Part shown: in pieces, positions 51,344 through 61,270 of the stretch
How the letters are laid out: each line of letters begins with the position of its first letter
How positions within the stretch are numbered: position 1 is the first letter of the stretch
NCBI GenBank assembly: GCA_964406735.1
Contig: CAYOSU010000003.1
Span: 1 to 64,000, forward strand
Direction of reading: 5' to 3'
Origin: CAYOSU01 sp964406735
GTDB lineage: Bacteria; Bacillota; Clostridia; Christensenellales; CAMQZB01
Length of the DNA stretch: 64,000 bases
Notes under the pieces: generated by a model
Databases searched by the model: none
What the model saw: the letters and a program-made list of their open reading frames with translations, nothing else
What the model was told of the DNA's origin: nothing
Translations under genes and position numbers: made by a program

Positions 51344-53920
51344 ATGGCACTTTCACCAATGATGAAACAATATATGGCGACCAAAGAACAGTATCCCGAT
51401 TGCATACTCATGTATAGAGTTGGCGATTTTTATGAAATGTTCTTTGACGATGCCGTTAACGCATCAAAAATATTAGGACTTACCTTGACGGGCAAAGACT
51501 GTGGACTTTCAGAAAGAGCGCCAATGTGCGGCGTTCCTTATCACGCAGTTACGACTTATATTAACAACCTCGTTGAGGCAGGGCAAAAGGTAGCTATTTG
51601 CGATCAGCTGACTGAGCCTTCTAAAGGCGAGCTCGTTCAAAGGGGCGTTACGAGGGTAGTTACCGCAGGAACGAAGACGGATAACGACATGCTCGACGAG
51701 AAGTCAAATAACTACATTGCTTGCGTTGCAAAAGACGGTACTATATACGGTATCGCTTGGGCAGATATTACGACGGGCGAGCTGTTCTGTTCAAATACGT
51801 CAAAAGATGATACGAAAGAACTTACCGAAACGCTTCTAAGAATATCTCCTGCGGAAATAATCTCCGATAGCGAAACTTCAAAGCTAAAAGTTTTGGAAGT
51901 CGAGAGAAAGGCTCTTCCTAAATTTTTACCTTACCACGATTGGGCGTTTGAATATAAGACAGCTGTCAAGAAGATAAAAAAACAGTTTGAGACCGTATCG
52001 CTCGAGCCTTACGGAATATATAAGAATAAGCCGTGTATCATTGCGGTCGGAGCACTCTTAGAATATCTTACCGATACTCAAAAGAGAGACCTTTCAAACC
52101 TTTCCAGCGTAAAACTTGTAAAGCAAAATAATGCAATGTCGTTTGATAGCAATACAAGACGGAACTTAGAGCTTCTCTATTCAAACCGAGACGGCAAACG
52201 CTTTGGAACGCTTTACGGTCTTTTGAATAAGACGCAAACGCCTATGGGCGCAAGACTTCTTCAACGCTATATCGAAGAGCCCCTTATAGACGATATCGAG
52301 ATCAACGAAAGACTGGATGCAGTCGAAGAGCTGGTAAATAACACCTATATCAGAGACGATCTTTCTTCAATGCTTGGGGGCATAAGGGACATAGCAAGAC
52401 TATCGGGAAAGATTTCGTACGGTAACGCAACGCCCGTAGATCTTCTTTCGATAAAAAGGTCTTTAAATTCACTTCCAAATATTAAGGCTTCGCTTTCAGG
52501 GCTGTCAAGCAAGAAACTTTCGGAGATAAACGCTAATATCGACGATCTGGACGACCTTTGCGCTTATCTTGATGCAGCGATATCAGACGATGCCACTTCA
52601 CAGGTTAAAGACGGCGGATATATCAAAAACGGCTTTTCAGCAGAACTTGATGCATTGAAAGACCTATCAAATAACGGCAAAAAGTTACTGTCAGATCTTG
52701 AAGAAAAAGAGCGAGAGAAAACGGGCATAAAGACCTTAAAGATAGCTTATAACAGAGTATTTGGCTATTATATCGAGGTTACACGCTCCTTCCAGCACTT
52801 AGTTCCTCTAAATTATATCAGAAAACAGACGGTCGCTAACGCAGAGCGTTATATTACAGACGAGCTTAAAGACCTTGAAAACTCGATATTAAACTCCACT
52901 GATAACGCCATCAAACTTGAATATGAACTATTAGGTAAGGCTATAAACGTTAGCAAAGGAAAGCTGAAAGAGCTTTTACAAACGTCAGAAGCTATCGCAA
53001 CTCTTGACGTACTGCTTGCTTTTGCTGAAGTATCAAAGAAGTATTCATACGTAAAGCCTAAGATCGATTCAAGTATAAGTGAGTTGATAATACGAGGCGG
53101 AAGACATCCTATCGTTGAAAGACTTATCAGCGACGAGCAATTCGTTTCAAACGACACCTACCTTGATTCAGACGAATCGCGAACAATGATACTAACAGGA
53201 CCTAATATGGCAGGTAAGAGCACTTATATGAGACAGGTCGCTATTATTGCGATAATGGCTCAAATGGGGTGCTTCGTTCCTGCTGACGAGGCTATTTTGC
53301 CTATTTTTGATAAGGTATTTACTCGTGTAGGCGCATCGGATAATCTTATATTCGATCAAAGCACCTTTATGGTCGAAATGATAGAGGTGTCCAATATTTT
53401 GCACAACGCAACCCCTCGAAGTCTCGTTATTCTTGACGAAGTTGGTCGGGGAACGTCTACCTTAGACGGTCTTGCGATAGCGTTTGCAGTTACGAAGTAT
53501 ATTACTAACGAGATACACGCTAAAACGCTTTTTGCAACTCACTATCACGAGCTTACCGAGCTTGAGGGTACTCTCCCGGGCATAAAAAACTACCGTATAT
53601 CGGTAAAAGAGCTTAACGGAAAGATAATATTCCTGAGAAAAATAGTCCGTGGAGGTGCAAACAGGAGCTTTGGCATAGAAGTCGCATCGCTTGCAGGCCT
53701 TCCTAAGTCTGTTATCAAAGAAGCGAAGCAGACTTTGAAACACCTTGAAGAGTCTGATTTTATACAGTCAAAAAAGCAACTCAGCTTTGACGATCTAATG
53801 CAGGAGGAAAAGATTGATTTCAGCGGTATAGTTGATAAACTTAACTCTATAGACGTTGACGAAATAACACCAAGAGCGGCACTTGACATCTTGGAAGACT
53901 TAAAGGATATGGTAAAATGA
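51344..53920 (+). CDS. mutS: DNA mismatch repair protein MutS
   Basis: 858 aa. Recognises mismatches. The mismatch-binding Phe-x-Glu is in GDFYEMFFDDA (about 28-38), followed by connector, lever and clamp domains, Walker A GPNMAGKSTYMRQ (about 619) and Walker B LVILDEVGRGTSTLDG. It overlaps mutL by 4 nt (ATGA). Confidence 0.97.
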   Translation: MALSPMMKQYMATKEQYPDCILMYRVGDFYEMFFDDAVNASKILGLTLTGKDCGLSERAPMCGVPYHAVTTYINNLVEAGQKVAICDQLTEPSKGELVQRGVTRVVTAGTKTDNDMLDEKSNNYIACVAKDGTIYGIAWADITTGELFCSNTSKDDTKELTETLLRISPAEIISDSETSKLKVLEVERKALPKFLPYHDWAFEYKTAVKKIKKQFETVSLEPYGIYKNKPCIIAVGALLEYLTDTQKRDLSNLSSVKLVKQNNAMSFDSNTRRNLELLYSNRDGKRFGTLYGLLNKTQTPMGARLLQRYIEEPLIDDIEINERLDAVEELVNNTYIRDDLSSMLGGIRDIARLSGKISYGNATPVDLLSIKRSLNSLPNIKASLSGLSSKKLSEINANIDDLDDLCAYLDAAISDDATSQVKDGGYIKNGFSAELDALKDLSNNGKKLLSDLEEKEREKTGIKTLKIAYNRVFGYYIEVTRSFQHLVPLNYIRKQTVANAERYITDELKDLENSILNSTDNAIKLEYELLGKAINVSKGKLKELLQTSEAIATLDVLLAFAEVSKKYSYVKPKIDSSISELIIRGGRHPIVERLISDEQFVSNDTYLDSDESRTMILTGPNMAGKSTYMRQVAIIAIMAQMGCFVPADEAILPIFDKVFTRVGASDNLIFDQSTFMVEMIEVSNILHNATPRSLVILDEVGRGTSTLDGLAIAFAVTKYITNEIHAKTLFATHYHELTELEGTLPGIKNYRISVKELNGKIIFLRKIVRGGANRSFGIEVASLAGLPKSVIKEAKQTLKHLEESDFIQSKKQLSFDDLMQEEKIDFSGIVDKLNSIDVDEITPRAALDILEDLKDMVK

Positions 53921-55800
53921 GTAGAATAAATATAATCGACAGCTCAATATATAACAGGATCTCTGCGGGCGAAGTAATAGAGCGTCCTAAATCGGTCGTT
54001 AAAGAATGCATTGAAAACAGCTTGGACGGCGGTGCGAAAAATATTACCGTTACCGTTTCAAACAATGCTAAAAATATCCGCATTCAAGACGATGGAATCG
54101 GAATGAGTCGGAGCGACGCAAAAATCGCTTTTTTGCCTCATACAACGAGTAAGATCGCAAAAGTTGAGGACTTAGACGTTATCGATACGCTTGGTTTCAG
54201 AGGTGAGGCGCTTGCATCTATTGCATCCGTTGCAATGGTTGAAATGAATACCTTTGATAAAGAGACAGGCGAAGCTACGAAGATAGAGATAAACGGCGGC
54301 GTGATAGAAAACGTAACCGATTCTGCAATCACCTGCGGAACGGATATCAAGGTCGAAAATCTTTTTTATAATACGCCTGTCAGAGAAAAATTCTTAAAAA
54401 GTCCGAAAAGTGAGGAGTCCGAGATAATCGACCTCATGTCCAGATTTATTTTAGCGTACCCCGACATACGATTCAAGTTTATTCTAAACGGTTCTGAAAA
54501 GTATAATTTCGACGGCGATGGCTTTGAAAAAGCTTTTTATTGCGTATACGGCAAAGATATGCTGAAAAACACCATCTACGTCGACGGAGAAAGAAACGGA
54601 ATAACTGTTAAAGGCTATGTTTCAAATACGACCGTTTCTAAGCCCAACCGTACATATCAGACTGCGATACTAAACGGCAGAAGGATCGTTAACGAGACTA
54701 TCTCTATGGCAATACAGCGCGCATATATGCCATATTTAATGAAACGTTGCTATCCGTATTATGCGCTCCACATCACTATCGACGGAGAAAAGGTGGACGT
54801 AAACGTACATCCGACGAAGTTTGACGTAAGATTTTCGGATAAAGACTCCGTTTTCTCGGCCGTATATCATATAGTTTCCGACGCCGTTAAAGAAGATACG
54901 CACAGAAGGCACGACGAGTATTTCAATAAAGTATTTACCGCTGATGAGATACTCAAAAACTCTGAAGATATTCTTCCTGACGCAAGCAATGCAAAATTCG
55001 ACCCGAATACGGTCATACCCGTTGTTATTAAAGAAAAATATAAGGATGCGTCCGTCGATCCGATAGTTTATAACGAGCCTATCAAAACGCCTAAAATTAA
55101 GAGTTATTACGATGAAACGCCACCTACGCCCGATTCCATAGGAATATTCAAAAGGCCGAGAGAAAGAAGCAATAACGGCGTATATCTTTACGATAAAAAC
55201 CTTGTAGAGGACGAAAGTATCGTTCCCGAGAGCGTCAGAGTCATAGGCGTTTATAACAAAACGTATATTTTGGCGGAATGCGGCGATACGCTTTATATGA
55301 TAGATCAACACGCTGCACACGAAAGGATCTTATACGATAAATATACCTATTCTTATTACAGCCAAAAGATAATGATCCAAGACCTTTTAGTACCGTACGT
55401 TCTCAACGTCAATGCACAAGAGGATGAATTTATCAGAAAGAACATTACCAATTTATTCGTCGTAGGATTTGGCATCGAACCGTTCGGAGACAGGTCTTAT
55501 CGCATAACATCCGTACCGCTTGACTTGATGGGTATTGACCTTGATGAGTTCTTCAATGATCTATTCACCGATCTTGACAAGATGATGAATATTAAAGCCG
55601 TTGAGATAATAAGAGAAAAACTTATGCAAAAGGCATGCAAGAATGCCGTAAAAGCAGGACAAACTCTTTCCGATCTTGAAATAAAGGAGATTTTCTTACA
55701 GCTTAGAAAAACGAAAACTCTTTCCTGTCCGCACGGACGCCCGATTGCCGTTATATTTACAAAGACGGACGTAGAAAAGCTTTTTAAGAGGATAGTATGA
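53917..55800 (+). CDS. mutL: DNA mismatch repair protein MutL
   Basis: 627 aa. GHKL ATPase N-terminus (AGEVIERPKSVVKE; DDGIGM; TLGFRGEALASI) and a C-terminal nicking endonuclease domain with DQHAAHERILYD and CPHGRPI. The endonuclease motif usually ends in Glu (DQHAx2Ex4E), and here the last residue is Asp, a conservative change whose effect is unknown. It overlaps mutS and miaA by 4 nt each. Confidence 0.96.
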   Translation: MSRINIIDSSIYNRISAGEVIERPKSVVKECIENSLDGGAKNITVTVSNNAKNIRIQDDGIGMSRSDAKIAFLPHTTSKIAKVEDLDVIDTLGFRGEALASIASVAMVEMNTFDKETGEATKIEINGGVIENVTDSAITCGTDIKVENLFYNTPVREKFLKSPKSEESEIIDLMSRFILAYPDIRFKFILNGSEKYNFDGDGFEKAFYCVYGKDMLKNTIYVDGERNGITVKGYVSNTTVSKPNRTYQTAILNGRRIVNETISMAIQRAYMPYLMKRCYPYYALHITIDGEKVDVNVHPTKFDVRFSDKDSVFSAVYHIVSDAVKEDTHRRHDEYFNKVFTADEILKNSEDILPDASNAKFDPNTVIPVVIKEKYKDASVDPIVYNEPIKTPKIKSYYDETPPTPDSIGIFKRPRERSNNGVYLYDKNLVEDESIVPESVRVIGVYNKTYILAECGDTLYMIDQHAAHERILYDKYTYSYYSQKIMIQDLLVPYVLNVNAQEDEFIRKNITNLFVVGFGIEPFGDRSYRITSVPLDLMGIDLDEFFNDLFTDLDKMMNIKAVEIIREKLMQKACKNAVKAGQTLSDLEIKEIFLQLRKTKTLSCPHGRPIAVIFTKTDVEKLFKRIV

Positions 55801-56708
55801 GTAGAAAGCTTATCGTTATCGGCGGAGCTACGGCTTCAGGCAAAACTTCGCTATCGGTCGAACTTGCAAAACGTCTGAACGGTGAGATAATATCTTGCGA
55901 CTCGATGCAGATATATAAAGCTCTGGATATCGGCACTTCAAAGGTTAAAAACGAAGAAATGCAAAGCATTAAGCATCATATGCTCAGCATTATCGAGCCG
56001 ACGGTCAATTATTCGGTATCCGATTACGTTGAAGAAGCGTCAAGAATAATAGACGAATTATTTAAAAAAAATATCCAACCGATCGTTGTCGGCGGAACGG
56101 GATTTTACGTTACATCGCTTTTATATAAGAAAAGCCTCGGCAACGTCGAGTGCAACGAAGAAATAAGAAGAAAATATACTCTTCTTGCCGAAAAAGAGGG
56201 CAATATTGCCGTTTATAACGAGCTTTTGAAGGTAGATAGGCTTACGGCTGAAAAGCTATCTCCAAACGACTTGAAAAGGGTAATCAGGGCGCTTGAGATA
56301 TTCGAAACTACAGGAAGACCCAAGTCTTTGCAAAATGACGTCGAAAAGCGATACGATTATAAGGCGTATTGCATAGATATGCCGCGAGCAGAGCTTTACT
56401 CTCGTATCGACGAGAGAGTAGAGGAAATGGTAAATGAAGGCTTATTTGAAGAAGTTAAAAACTTGCTTAATGTTCTCGAAAAAGGCTCGACGGCGCTTTC
56501 GGCAATAGGATATAAAGAGATCATAGAATATTTTGAGGGCAAAGTTTCAAGAGAAAAAGCTATAGATAACGTCAAGCTGAATACAAGACACTACGCCAAA
56601 CGCCAGATAACTTATTTTAAACATCAGCTTAATTGCACGTATATCGACGGTAGTATAAGCTTAAACGACAAGGTCGACGCAGTATTAAACGATTATTATT
56701 CCGATTAG
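55797..56708 (+). CDS. miaA: tRNA dimethylallyltransferase MiaA
   Basis: 303 aa. Adds an isopentenyl group to A37, the substrate of MiaB. P-loop GGATASGKTSLSVELA (about 8-23), CDSMQIYKALDIGTSK and GGTGFYVTSLL are diagnostic. It overlaps mutL by 4 nt. hfq, which follows miaA in many Bacillota, is absent here. Confidence 0.97.
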   Translation: MSRKLIVIGGATASGKTSLSVELAKRLNGEIISCDSMQIYKALDIGTSKVKNEEMQSIKHHMLSIIEPTVNYSVSDYVEEASRIIDELFKKNIQPIVVGGTGFYVTSLLYKKSLGNVECNEEIRRKYTLLAEKEGNIAVYNELLKVDRLTAEKLSPNDLKRVIRALEIFETTGRPKSLQNDVEKRYDYKAYCIDMPRAELYSRIDERVEEMVNEGLFEEVKNLLNVLEKGSTALSAIGYKEIIEYFEGKVSREKAIDNVKLNTRHYAKRQITYFKHQLNCTYIDGSISLNDKVDAVLNDYYSD

Positions 56709-56715
56709 AAAAATA

Positions 56716-56731
56716 TTTTACGCATAAATAT
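56716..56731 (+). repeat. Dispersed palindromic element, half copy
   Basis: TTTTACGCATAAATAT, 7 nt after the miaA stop, matches the right end of the elements at 5120, 38394 and 44626. No left AATTATTC end is present. Confidence 0.45.
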
Positions 56732-56751
56732 AGGTTTTGAGGTAATTATAT

Positions 56752-57972
56752 ATGAGAACAGCAGAAGAAATAGTTGCTATTGCCGAAGAAAAGGCGCAGC
56801 AGCAATTCAAAGAACTAGAAGAGATCGCCTTTTATAACGAGAGCAAAGTCATAGAAGCGTTCAAAAAAAATAGAGTGGCATTGAGACATTTTGCAGGCTC
56901 TACCGGCTATGGTGGAGGCGACGAAGGCAGGGACGTATTAAATCGAGTTTTTGCCAATGCATTCGGAGCTGAAAGTGCGTACGCAACTCCGCATATACTT
57001 TCTGGTACGCACGCTTTGACCGTGGCTTTATTCGGAGTTTTGCGTCCAAACGACCTGTTACTATCGATAACTGGAAAGCCTTACGATACGTTAGACGAAG
57101 TCATAAACGGCGGAGACGGCTCGCTTGCCGACTTTGGAATAAAATACGATTGCGTAGAGATGAACGGCGATAATATAGACCTTATTGCAGTTGAAAAGAA
57201 GCTGAAAGCATGCACGCCTAAGGTCGTATTTCTTCAAAGATCACGCGGATATTCTTCTCGCAACGCATTATCTGTCTACGCTATCGGCGAAGCTATTTCT
57301 GTTATCAGGAAAATACATCCCGACGTTTGCATTATGGTCGATAACTGTTACGGTGAATTTATCGAGAAAAAAGAGCCTACCGAAGTAGGCGCAGACGTTA
57401 TCGTCGGAAGTATGATAAAAAATCCGGGTGGAGGACTTGCTCCGACCGGTGGCTACGTTGCTGGAAAGACGAAATACATCGACATGATTGCAGGTCGTGT
57501 TACTTCGCCGTCGCTTGGAACTGACATCGGAAGCTATCAAAACGGCTATCAATACTTCTTCCAAGGCTTCTTTTTAGCTCCACACACCGTTTCGCAAGCG
57601 GTAAAAGGATCGATTCTTTTTGCTTATGCATTGAACGAGGCAGGCTATAAGACAATTCCCGAGCCGCAAGCAAAATGTGGAGATATTATCAGGGACGTGG
57701 TTTTTGACAACGAACACGATCTTGTTGAATTTATAAGACAAATTCAGCTTTGCTCGCCCGTTGACAGCTTTGCTTATTGCGAGCCGTCCGAGATGCCAGG
57801 TTACGAAGACAAAGTAATTATGGCTGCAGGATGCTTCGTTCAAGGCGCATCTTTAGAGCTTTCGGCTGATTCTCCTATCAAAGCTCCGTATATTGCATAT
57901 TTACAAGGCGGACTTACATACGAGCATTGTAAATACGCAGCGATCAATTGCTTAAAAGCACTTTTGAAATAG
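56752..57972 (+). CDS. Methionine gamma-lyase family PLP protein (YnbB-like)
   Basis: 406 aa. A fold-type I PLP enzyme of the family annotated as aluminium-resistance or methionine gamma-lyase family, with YnbB of B. subtilis as a member. YATPHILSGTHALTVALFG is the PLP phosphate region, MVDNCYGEF carries the ring-stacking Asp, and GSMIKNPGGG the PLP lysine (K223). The true substrate is uncertain. In Bacillus ynbB also neighbours miaA, hflX (ynbA) and lexA-type genes, which matches this context. Confidence 0.88.
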   Translation: MRTAEEIVAIAEEKAQQQFKELEEIAFYNESKVIEAFKKNRVALRHFAGSTGYGGGDEGRDVLNRVFANAFGAESAYATPHILSGTHALTVALFGVLRPNDLLLSITGKPYDTLDEVINGGDGSLADFGIKYDCVEMNGDNIDLIAVEKKLKACTPKVVFLQRSRGYSSRNALSVYAIGEAISVIRKIHPDVCIMVDNCYGEFIEKKEPTEVGADVIVGSMIKNPGGGLAPTGGYVAGKTKYIDMIAGRVTSPSLGTDIGSYQNGYQYFFQGFFLAPHTVSQAVKGSILFAYALNEAGYKTIPEPQAKCGDIIRDVVFDNEHDLVEFIRQIQLCSPVDSFAYCEPSEMPGYEDKVIMAAGCFVQGASLELSADSPIKAPYIAYLQGGLTYEHCKYAAINCLKALLK

Positions 57973-57981
57973 TTTTAACAT

Positions 57982-58012
57982 AAAAAAACCTTGGAATAAC
58001 CAAGGTTTTTTT
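57982..58012. terminator. Bidirectional intrinsic terminator
   Basis: AACCTTGG and CCAAGGTT pair with a 5-nt AATAA loop and are flanked by A-run and T-run, so it works in both directions between the convergent gamma-lyase family gene and lexA. Confidence 0.92.
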
Positions 58013-58027
58013 CATCATATTTATTAA

Positions 58028-58630
58028 TTAAAACTTTCTTATCAAGCCGACGACCTTTCCTAAGATAACGCAATCGTCTACGATAATATCATCCATAGTC
58101 GGATTTTCAGGGTGAAGTCTTACTCGTCCGTTTTCTTTATAAAAACGCTTTACCGTTGCTGAATCGTCTATCATTGCCGCAACGATATCTCCGTTTTCGC
58201 AAACAGCCGTCTGCTTCAAAATAACTTTATCTCCGTTTTCAATACCGGCGTCTATCATCGAAGTGCCTTCGATAGTCAACATAAATAGATCGTCCGATGA
58301 AAAGAGTTTTGACGGAAGCTCATATGTATCTTCGATATTTTCAATAGCAGTTATAGGGGTTCCCGCGGCAATTTTACCGACTAACGGCACAGAAGCAAAG
58401 TCGTTTTTATTTAGCCTGCTTTTGACGTTTATAGCACGGTTTTTGTTGCCCGATTTGACGAGAAGTCCCATGTCGTTGAGCCTGTTTACGTATTTATATA
58501 CAGTAGCGGTTGACTTGATATTAAGTCCGTTAGAGATATCTCTGACCGACGGGGGATAGCCGTAGTCCTCGATATAGGACTCTATATATTCTTTTACGTC
58601 AGCTAAAAGCTCGTCAGACATTTTTCTCAT
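58028..58630 (-). CDS. lexA: LexA repressor
   Basis: 200 aa. SOS repressor with self-cleavage. N-terminal winged helix (PPSVRDISNGLNIKSTATVY, 26-45), cleavage site A89-G90, catalytic S124 (EGTSM) and K161 (SATVKRF). Start at 58630 with AAAGGAAG ahead. I did not find a CGAAC-N4-GTTCG type box in front of lexA itself, so either the recognised box differs in this lineage or lexA is not autoregulated in the usual way. It is divergent from the small Cys-rich gene. Confidence 0.95.
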   Translation of the reverse strand: MRKMSDELLADVKEYIESYIEDYGYPPSVRDISNGLNIKSTATVYKYVNRLNDMGLLVKSGNKNRAINVKSRLNKNDFASVPLVGKIAAGTPITAIENIEDTYELPSKLFSSDDLFMLTIEGTSMIDAGIENGDKVILKQTAVCENGDIVAAMIDDSATVKRFYKENGRVRLHPENPTMDDIIVDDCVILGKVVGLIRKF

Positions 58631-58652
58631 GACAAAACTTCCTTTGTTTTAT

Positions 58653-58681
58653 TTGTATATATAAAGATTTTGTGGTAAAAT
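58653..58681 (+). promoter_or_regulatory. Promoter for the small Cys-rich gene
   Basis: TTGTAT (58653-58658), 17-nt spacer, TAAAAT (58676-58681), 20 nt before the ATG, with AGAGAGGTGAT as the ribosome-binding site. Confidence 0.65.
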
Positions 58682-58701
58682 ACTTAGAGAGGTGATCGTT
58701 T

Positions 58702-58875
58702 ATGAAAAAATGCGTACTTGACTTAAATAAAACCTGCGATAATTGCGGTAAATGCAATTATTGCGACTTGGATCCAAATAAGATCTGCGACAATTGCATG
58801 AAATGCGTAACTAACGGACAGGATTTTATCTCCGTAAAAATAGACGAAGTGCAGTCTCAGTCAAGCAACAAGTAA
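58702..58875 (+). CDS. 57-aa protein with duplicated CxxCxxC motifs
   Basis: 57 aa. Eight cysteines (4, 12, 15, 18, 21, 29, 32, 35) are arranged as two near repeats, TCDNCGKC and ICDNCMKC, joined by NYCDLDPNK. This spacing suits two small metal or iron-sulfur sites, ferredoxin-like in density but too short for a normal two-cluster ferredoxin fold. AGGTGAT and a promoter precede it. I recall similar small proteins beside lexA/hflX in Clostridia, but no function is known to me. It ends 13 nt before the hflX stop on the other strand. Confidence 0.8.
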   Translation: MKKCVLDLNKTCDNCGKCNYCDLDPNKICDNCMKCVTNGQDFISVKIDEVQSQSSNK

Positions 58876-58888
58876 TCTAAAGCAAATG

Positions 58889-60112
58889 TTAGTTTGCTTT
58901 ATACTCATTATAGAGCATGCTTTCAGAATAGTCAACACTAATTTTGAGCATTTCCGATAGATCTCCGAATTCCTCGGAAATAATTTTACCGCGCCGCCTT
59001 AGGTCTTCTATCAGGGCGGCTTTTTCATACGGAATTTTTACTGTTATCACGGATTCTACGGGGAAAAGCTCCTTGGTTATGTCGTTTTTCAGCTCGTCAA
59101 AGCCTATTTTTTCAGTTGCGGACACATTTATTCCGCCAAGAGGAGGAGTAGATACCTTGTCGCATTTATTGAATACCTTCAAAATCTTTCCTTTATATTC
59201 AAGCTCGTTTAAGATATTTTCAGTAATATCTATCTGCTTTAAGTAGTTTTCATCTGAAACGTCGCAAACTAAAAGGACTAAATCAGACAAAACGACCTCT
59301 TCCAACGTTGCTTTGAATGCGTTTATTAAAAAATGAGGGAGATTTCTTATAAAACCTACCGTATCGACTAAAATTACAGTCTTATCTTTTGAAAGTTCCA
59401 AAGCTCTTGCCGTTGAGTCGAGCGTTGCAAAAAGCTGATCTTTGACGTAAACGTCCGAAGAGGTCAATGCATTTAATAGTGTTGACTTGCCTGCATTAGT
59501 GTAACCAACGAGCGATACAGTCTTATACTTTTTTGACTGTCTGTTCTTTCTTAACTCTTGTCTATGCCTTGAAATCTTTTCTATGTTCTCTTCAAGCTTA
59601 TCAATACGGCGTCTTATATGTCTTTTATCCGTTTCAAGCTTTGTTTCGCCGGGACCTCTCGTTCCGATACCGCCACCGAGTCTTGAAAGCTCGACACCTT
59701 TACCTTTAAGAGAATTGTATCTATGCTTTAATTGAGCAAGTTCAACTTCGAGCTTACCTTCGCTTGTCTTAGCACGCTGTGCGAAGATGTCTAAAATCAA
59801 TATCGTCCTATCGATAACGCTTTTGCCTAAAATTCTACCGATATTATTAATTTGCGTAGGGGAAAGCTCTAAGTCAAAAACGGCAAGATCAATGTCGTTC
59901 TCTTCCATGTATTCCTTAATTTCAAGGAGCTTACCGCTTCCGATACATATCTTAGGATCGATTGAAATTCTGTTTTGAATGACAGAGCCGCAAACTTCGC
60001 CGCCTGCGGTCTTTACCAACTCCTTTAGCTCTGCCATTGAAATATTAGATTCATCGGAATCGTCAAGAGATATTCCGACCAAATAACATTTTTGTATCTG
60101 ATATTCTGCCAT
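58889..60112 (-). CDS. hflX: GTPase HflX
   Basis: 407 aa. A ribosome-associated GTPase that splits stalled or hibernating 70S ribosomes. N-terminal domain with LDLELSPTQINNIGRIL, a linker GKGVELSRLGGGIGTRGPGE rich in glycine, and G1 GYTNAGKSTLLNAL (about 202), switch FATLDSTAR and G3 DTVGFIRNLP. It lies 9 nt downstream of the recombinase gene on the minus strand and is probably co-transcribed with it. Confidence 0.95.
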   Translation of the reverse strand: MAEYQIQKCYLVGISLDDSDESNISMAELKELVKTAGGEVCGSVIQNRISIDPKICIGSGKLLEIKEYMEENDIDLAVFDLELSPTQINNIGRILGKSVIDRTILILDIFAQRAKTSEGKLEVELAQLKHRYNSLKGKGVELSRLGGGIGTRGPGETKLETDKRHIRRRIDKLEENIEKISRHRQELRKNRQSKKYKTVSLVGYTNAGKSTLLNALTSSDVYVKDQLFATLDSTARALELSKDKTVILVDTVGFIRNLPHFLINAFKATLEEVVLSDLVLLVCDVSDENYLKQIDITENILNELEYKGKILKVFNKCDKVSTPPLGGINVSATEKIGFDELKNDITKELFPVESVITVKIPYEKAALIEDLRRRGKIISEEFGDLSEMLKISVDYSESMLYNEYKAN

Positions 60113-60121
60113 TTCTTATAA

Positions 60122-61192
60122 TTATTCGTCGTCTTCGTCGTTATTATTATTGCGAAGAATGACTTTCGTCGCCGCATTACGCCTTATGTCGTCAGAAATC
60201 GCCGCATAATGGCGTTTAGTCGTGTTTACGTCTTTGTGTCCAAGTACGTCGGCGACGACGTAAATATCCTGTGTTTCGCGGTATAAATTAGTGCCGTAGG
60301 TGCTCCTTAGCTTATGCGGAGATATTTTCTTCAAGGGAGCTGCAACGGAGCTGTATTTTTTTACTATATTTTGGATCGCACGAGTCGAAATACGCTTATT
60401 CTGAAGCGATAAGAACAGCGCATCTTCATCTTCGATTCCGTTTTTCTCTACTATTTTTTCACGCTCTTCAAGGTAATCTTTCAAAGCTTTTGCTACTTCA
60501 TCGGAGAAATAAAGTATTACTCGATTGCCGCCCTTACGAGTGATCTTAAAGCCGTTGACCGAAAAATCAACATCTGATACGTTAAGCCCGACAAGCTCGC
60601 TGATACGAATGCCCGTCCCTAAAAATACCGTCAAAATTGCAAGATCGCGCTTTGAAGTCAATTTATTAAACGCTTTGGCTCTTCCTGAAAGATTTTGTCC
60701 GTTTTCAGCTTCGTCTAATATCTTAACCACCTCATCAACCTCAAGACGGATTATCTCTTTTTCATGGATCTTAGGCATATTAACTTTTGCAGCAGTGTTT
60801 GCAACGATCGTGCCTTTATTGAAATAGTATTTATAAAAAGACCTTAAAGATGCAAGCTTTCTCGCTTTTCCTCGTTCATGATTTGCAAGGTCTTTATCGT
60901 CATGCTCATAAAATGAAACATAGCTCAAGTACCGCTCAATATCGGTAGATGTTACTTTTTCAAGCGAAGCGGGGGAGAGCTGTTTGATTTTTATCCCCTT
61001 AAACTGCGGCAACTCGTTCACCATATATTCAAAGAAGATCCTCAAGTCATATGCATAATTAAGTCTTGTTAAAATAGAGGTGTTTTGCTCGATTCCGGTG
61101 AAAAAATCGTAACAAAACAAAGGAAGCTCAATAAGAGCGCTTTTTAGCTTAGCATTATTGACTCTGTCACGGTCGTTATAATAATCAGACAT
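60122..61192 (-). CDS. Tyrosine recombinase (XerC/XerD-like)
   Basis: 356 aa. A complete tyrosine recombinase: SAM-like N-terminal domain (about 20-130) and catalytic residues R196 (GTGIRISEL), K220, H293 and R296 (PHKLRST), H319 (LGHKD) and Y329 (TKRHYA). It is longer than XerC/XerD (about 300 aa), mainly through an acidic Asn/Asp-rich tail and insertions. It is encoded with hflX rather than in an integrative element, and no attachment repeats were seen, so a chromosomal role such as dimer resolution is plausible. codV is missing from its usual place between trmFO and hslV. Confidence 0.88.
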   Translation of the reverse strand: MSDYYNDRDRVNNAKLKSALIELPLFCYDFFTGIEQNTSILTRLNYAYDLRIFFEYMVNELPQFKGIKIKQLSPASLEKVTSTDIERYLSYVSFYEHDDKDLANHERGKARKLASLRSFYKYYFNKGTIVANTAAKVNMPKIHEKEIIRLEVDEVVKILDEAENGQNLSGRAKAFNKLTSKRDLAILTVFLGTGIRISELVGLNVSDVDFSVNGFKITRKGGNRVILYFSDEVAKALKDYLEEREKIVEKNGIEDEDALFLSLQNKRISTRAIQNIVKKYSSVAAPLKKISPHKLRSTYGTNLYRETQDIYVVADVLGHKDVNTTKRHYAAISDDIRRNAATKVILRNNNNDEDDE

Positions 61193-61270
61193 TTTGAAAT
61201 TCCTCCTTGGTATATGAAAATTATAGCATATTTATTCGCAAAAGTAAAGAGTGAGTAATGGAATAAATTA

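Noticed and set aside
58631..58701. LexA operator (GAAC-N4-GTTC type) in the lexA upstream region
   Set aside because: No such palindrome is present in this stretch.
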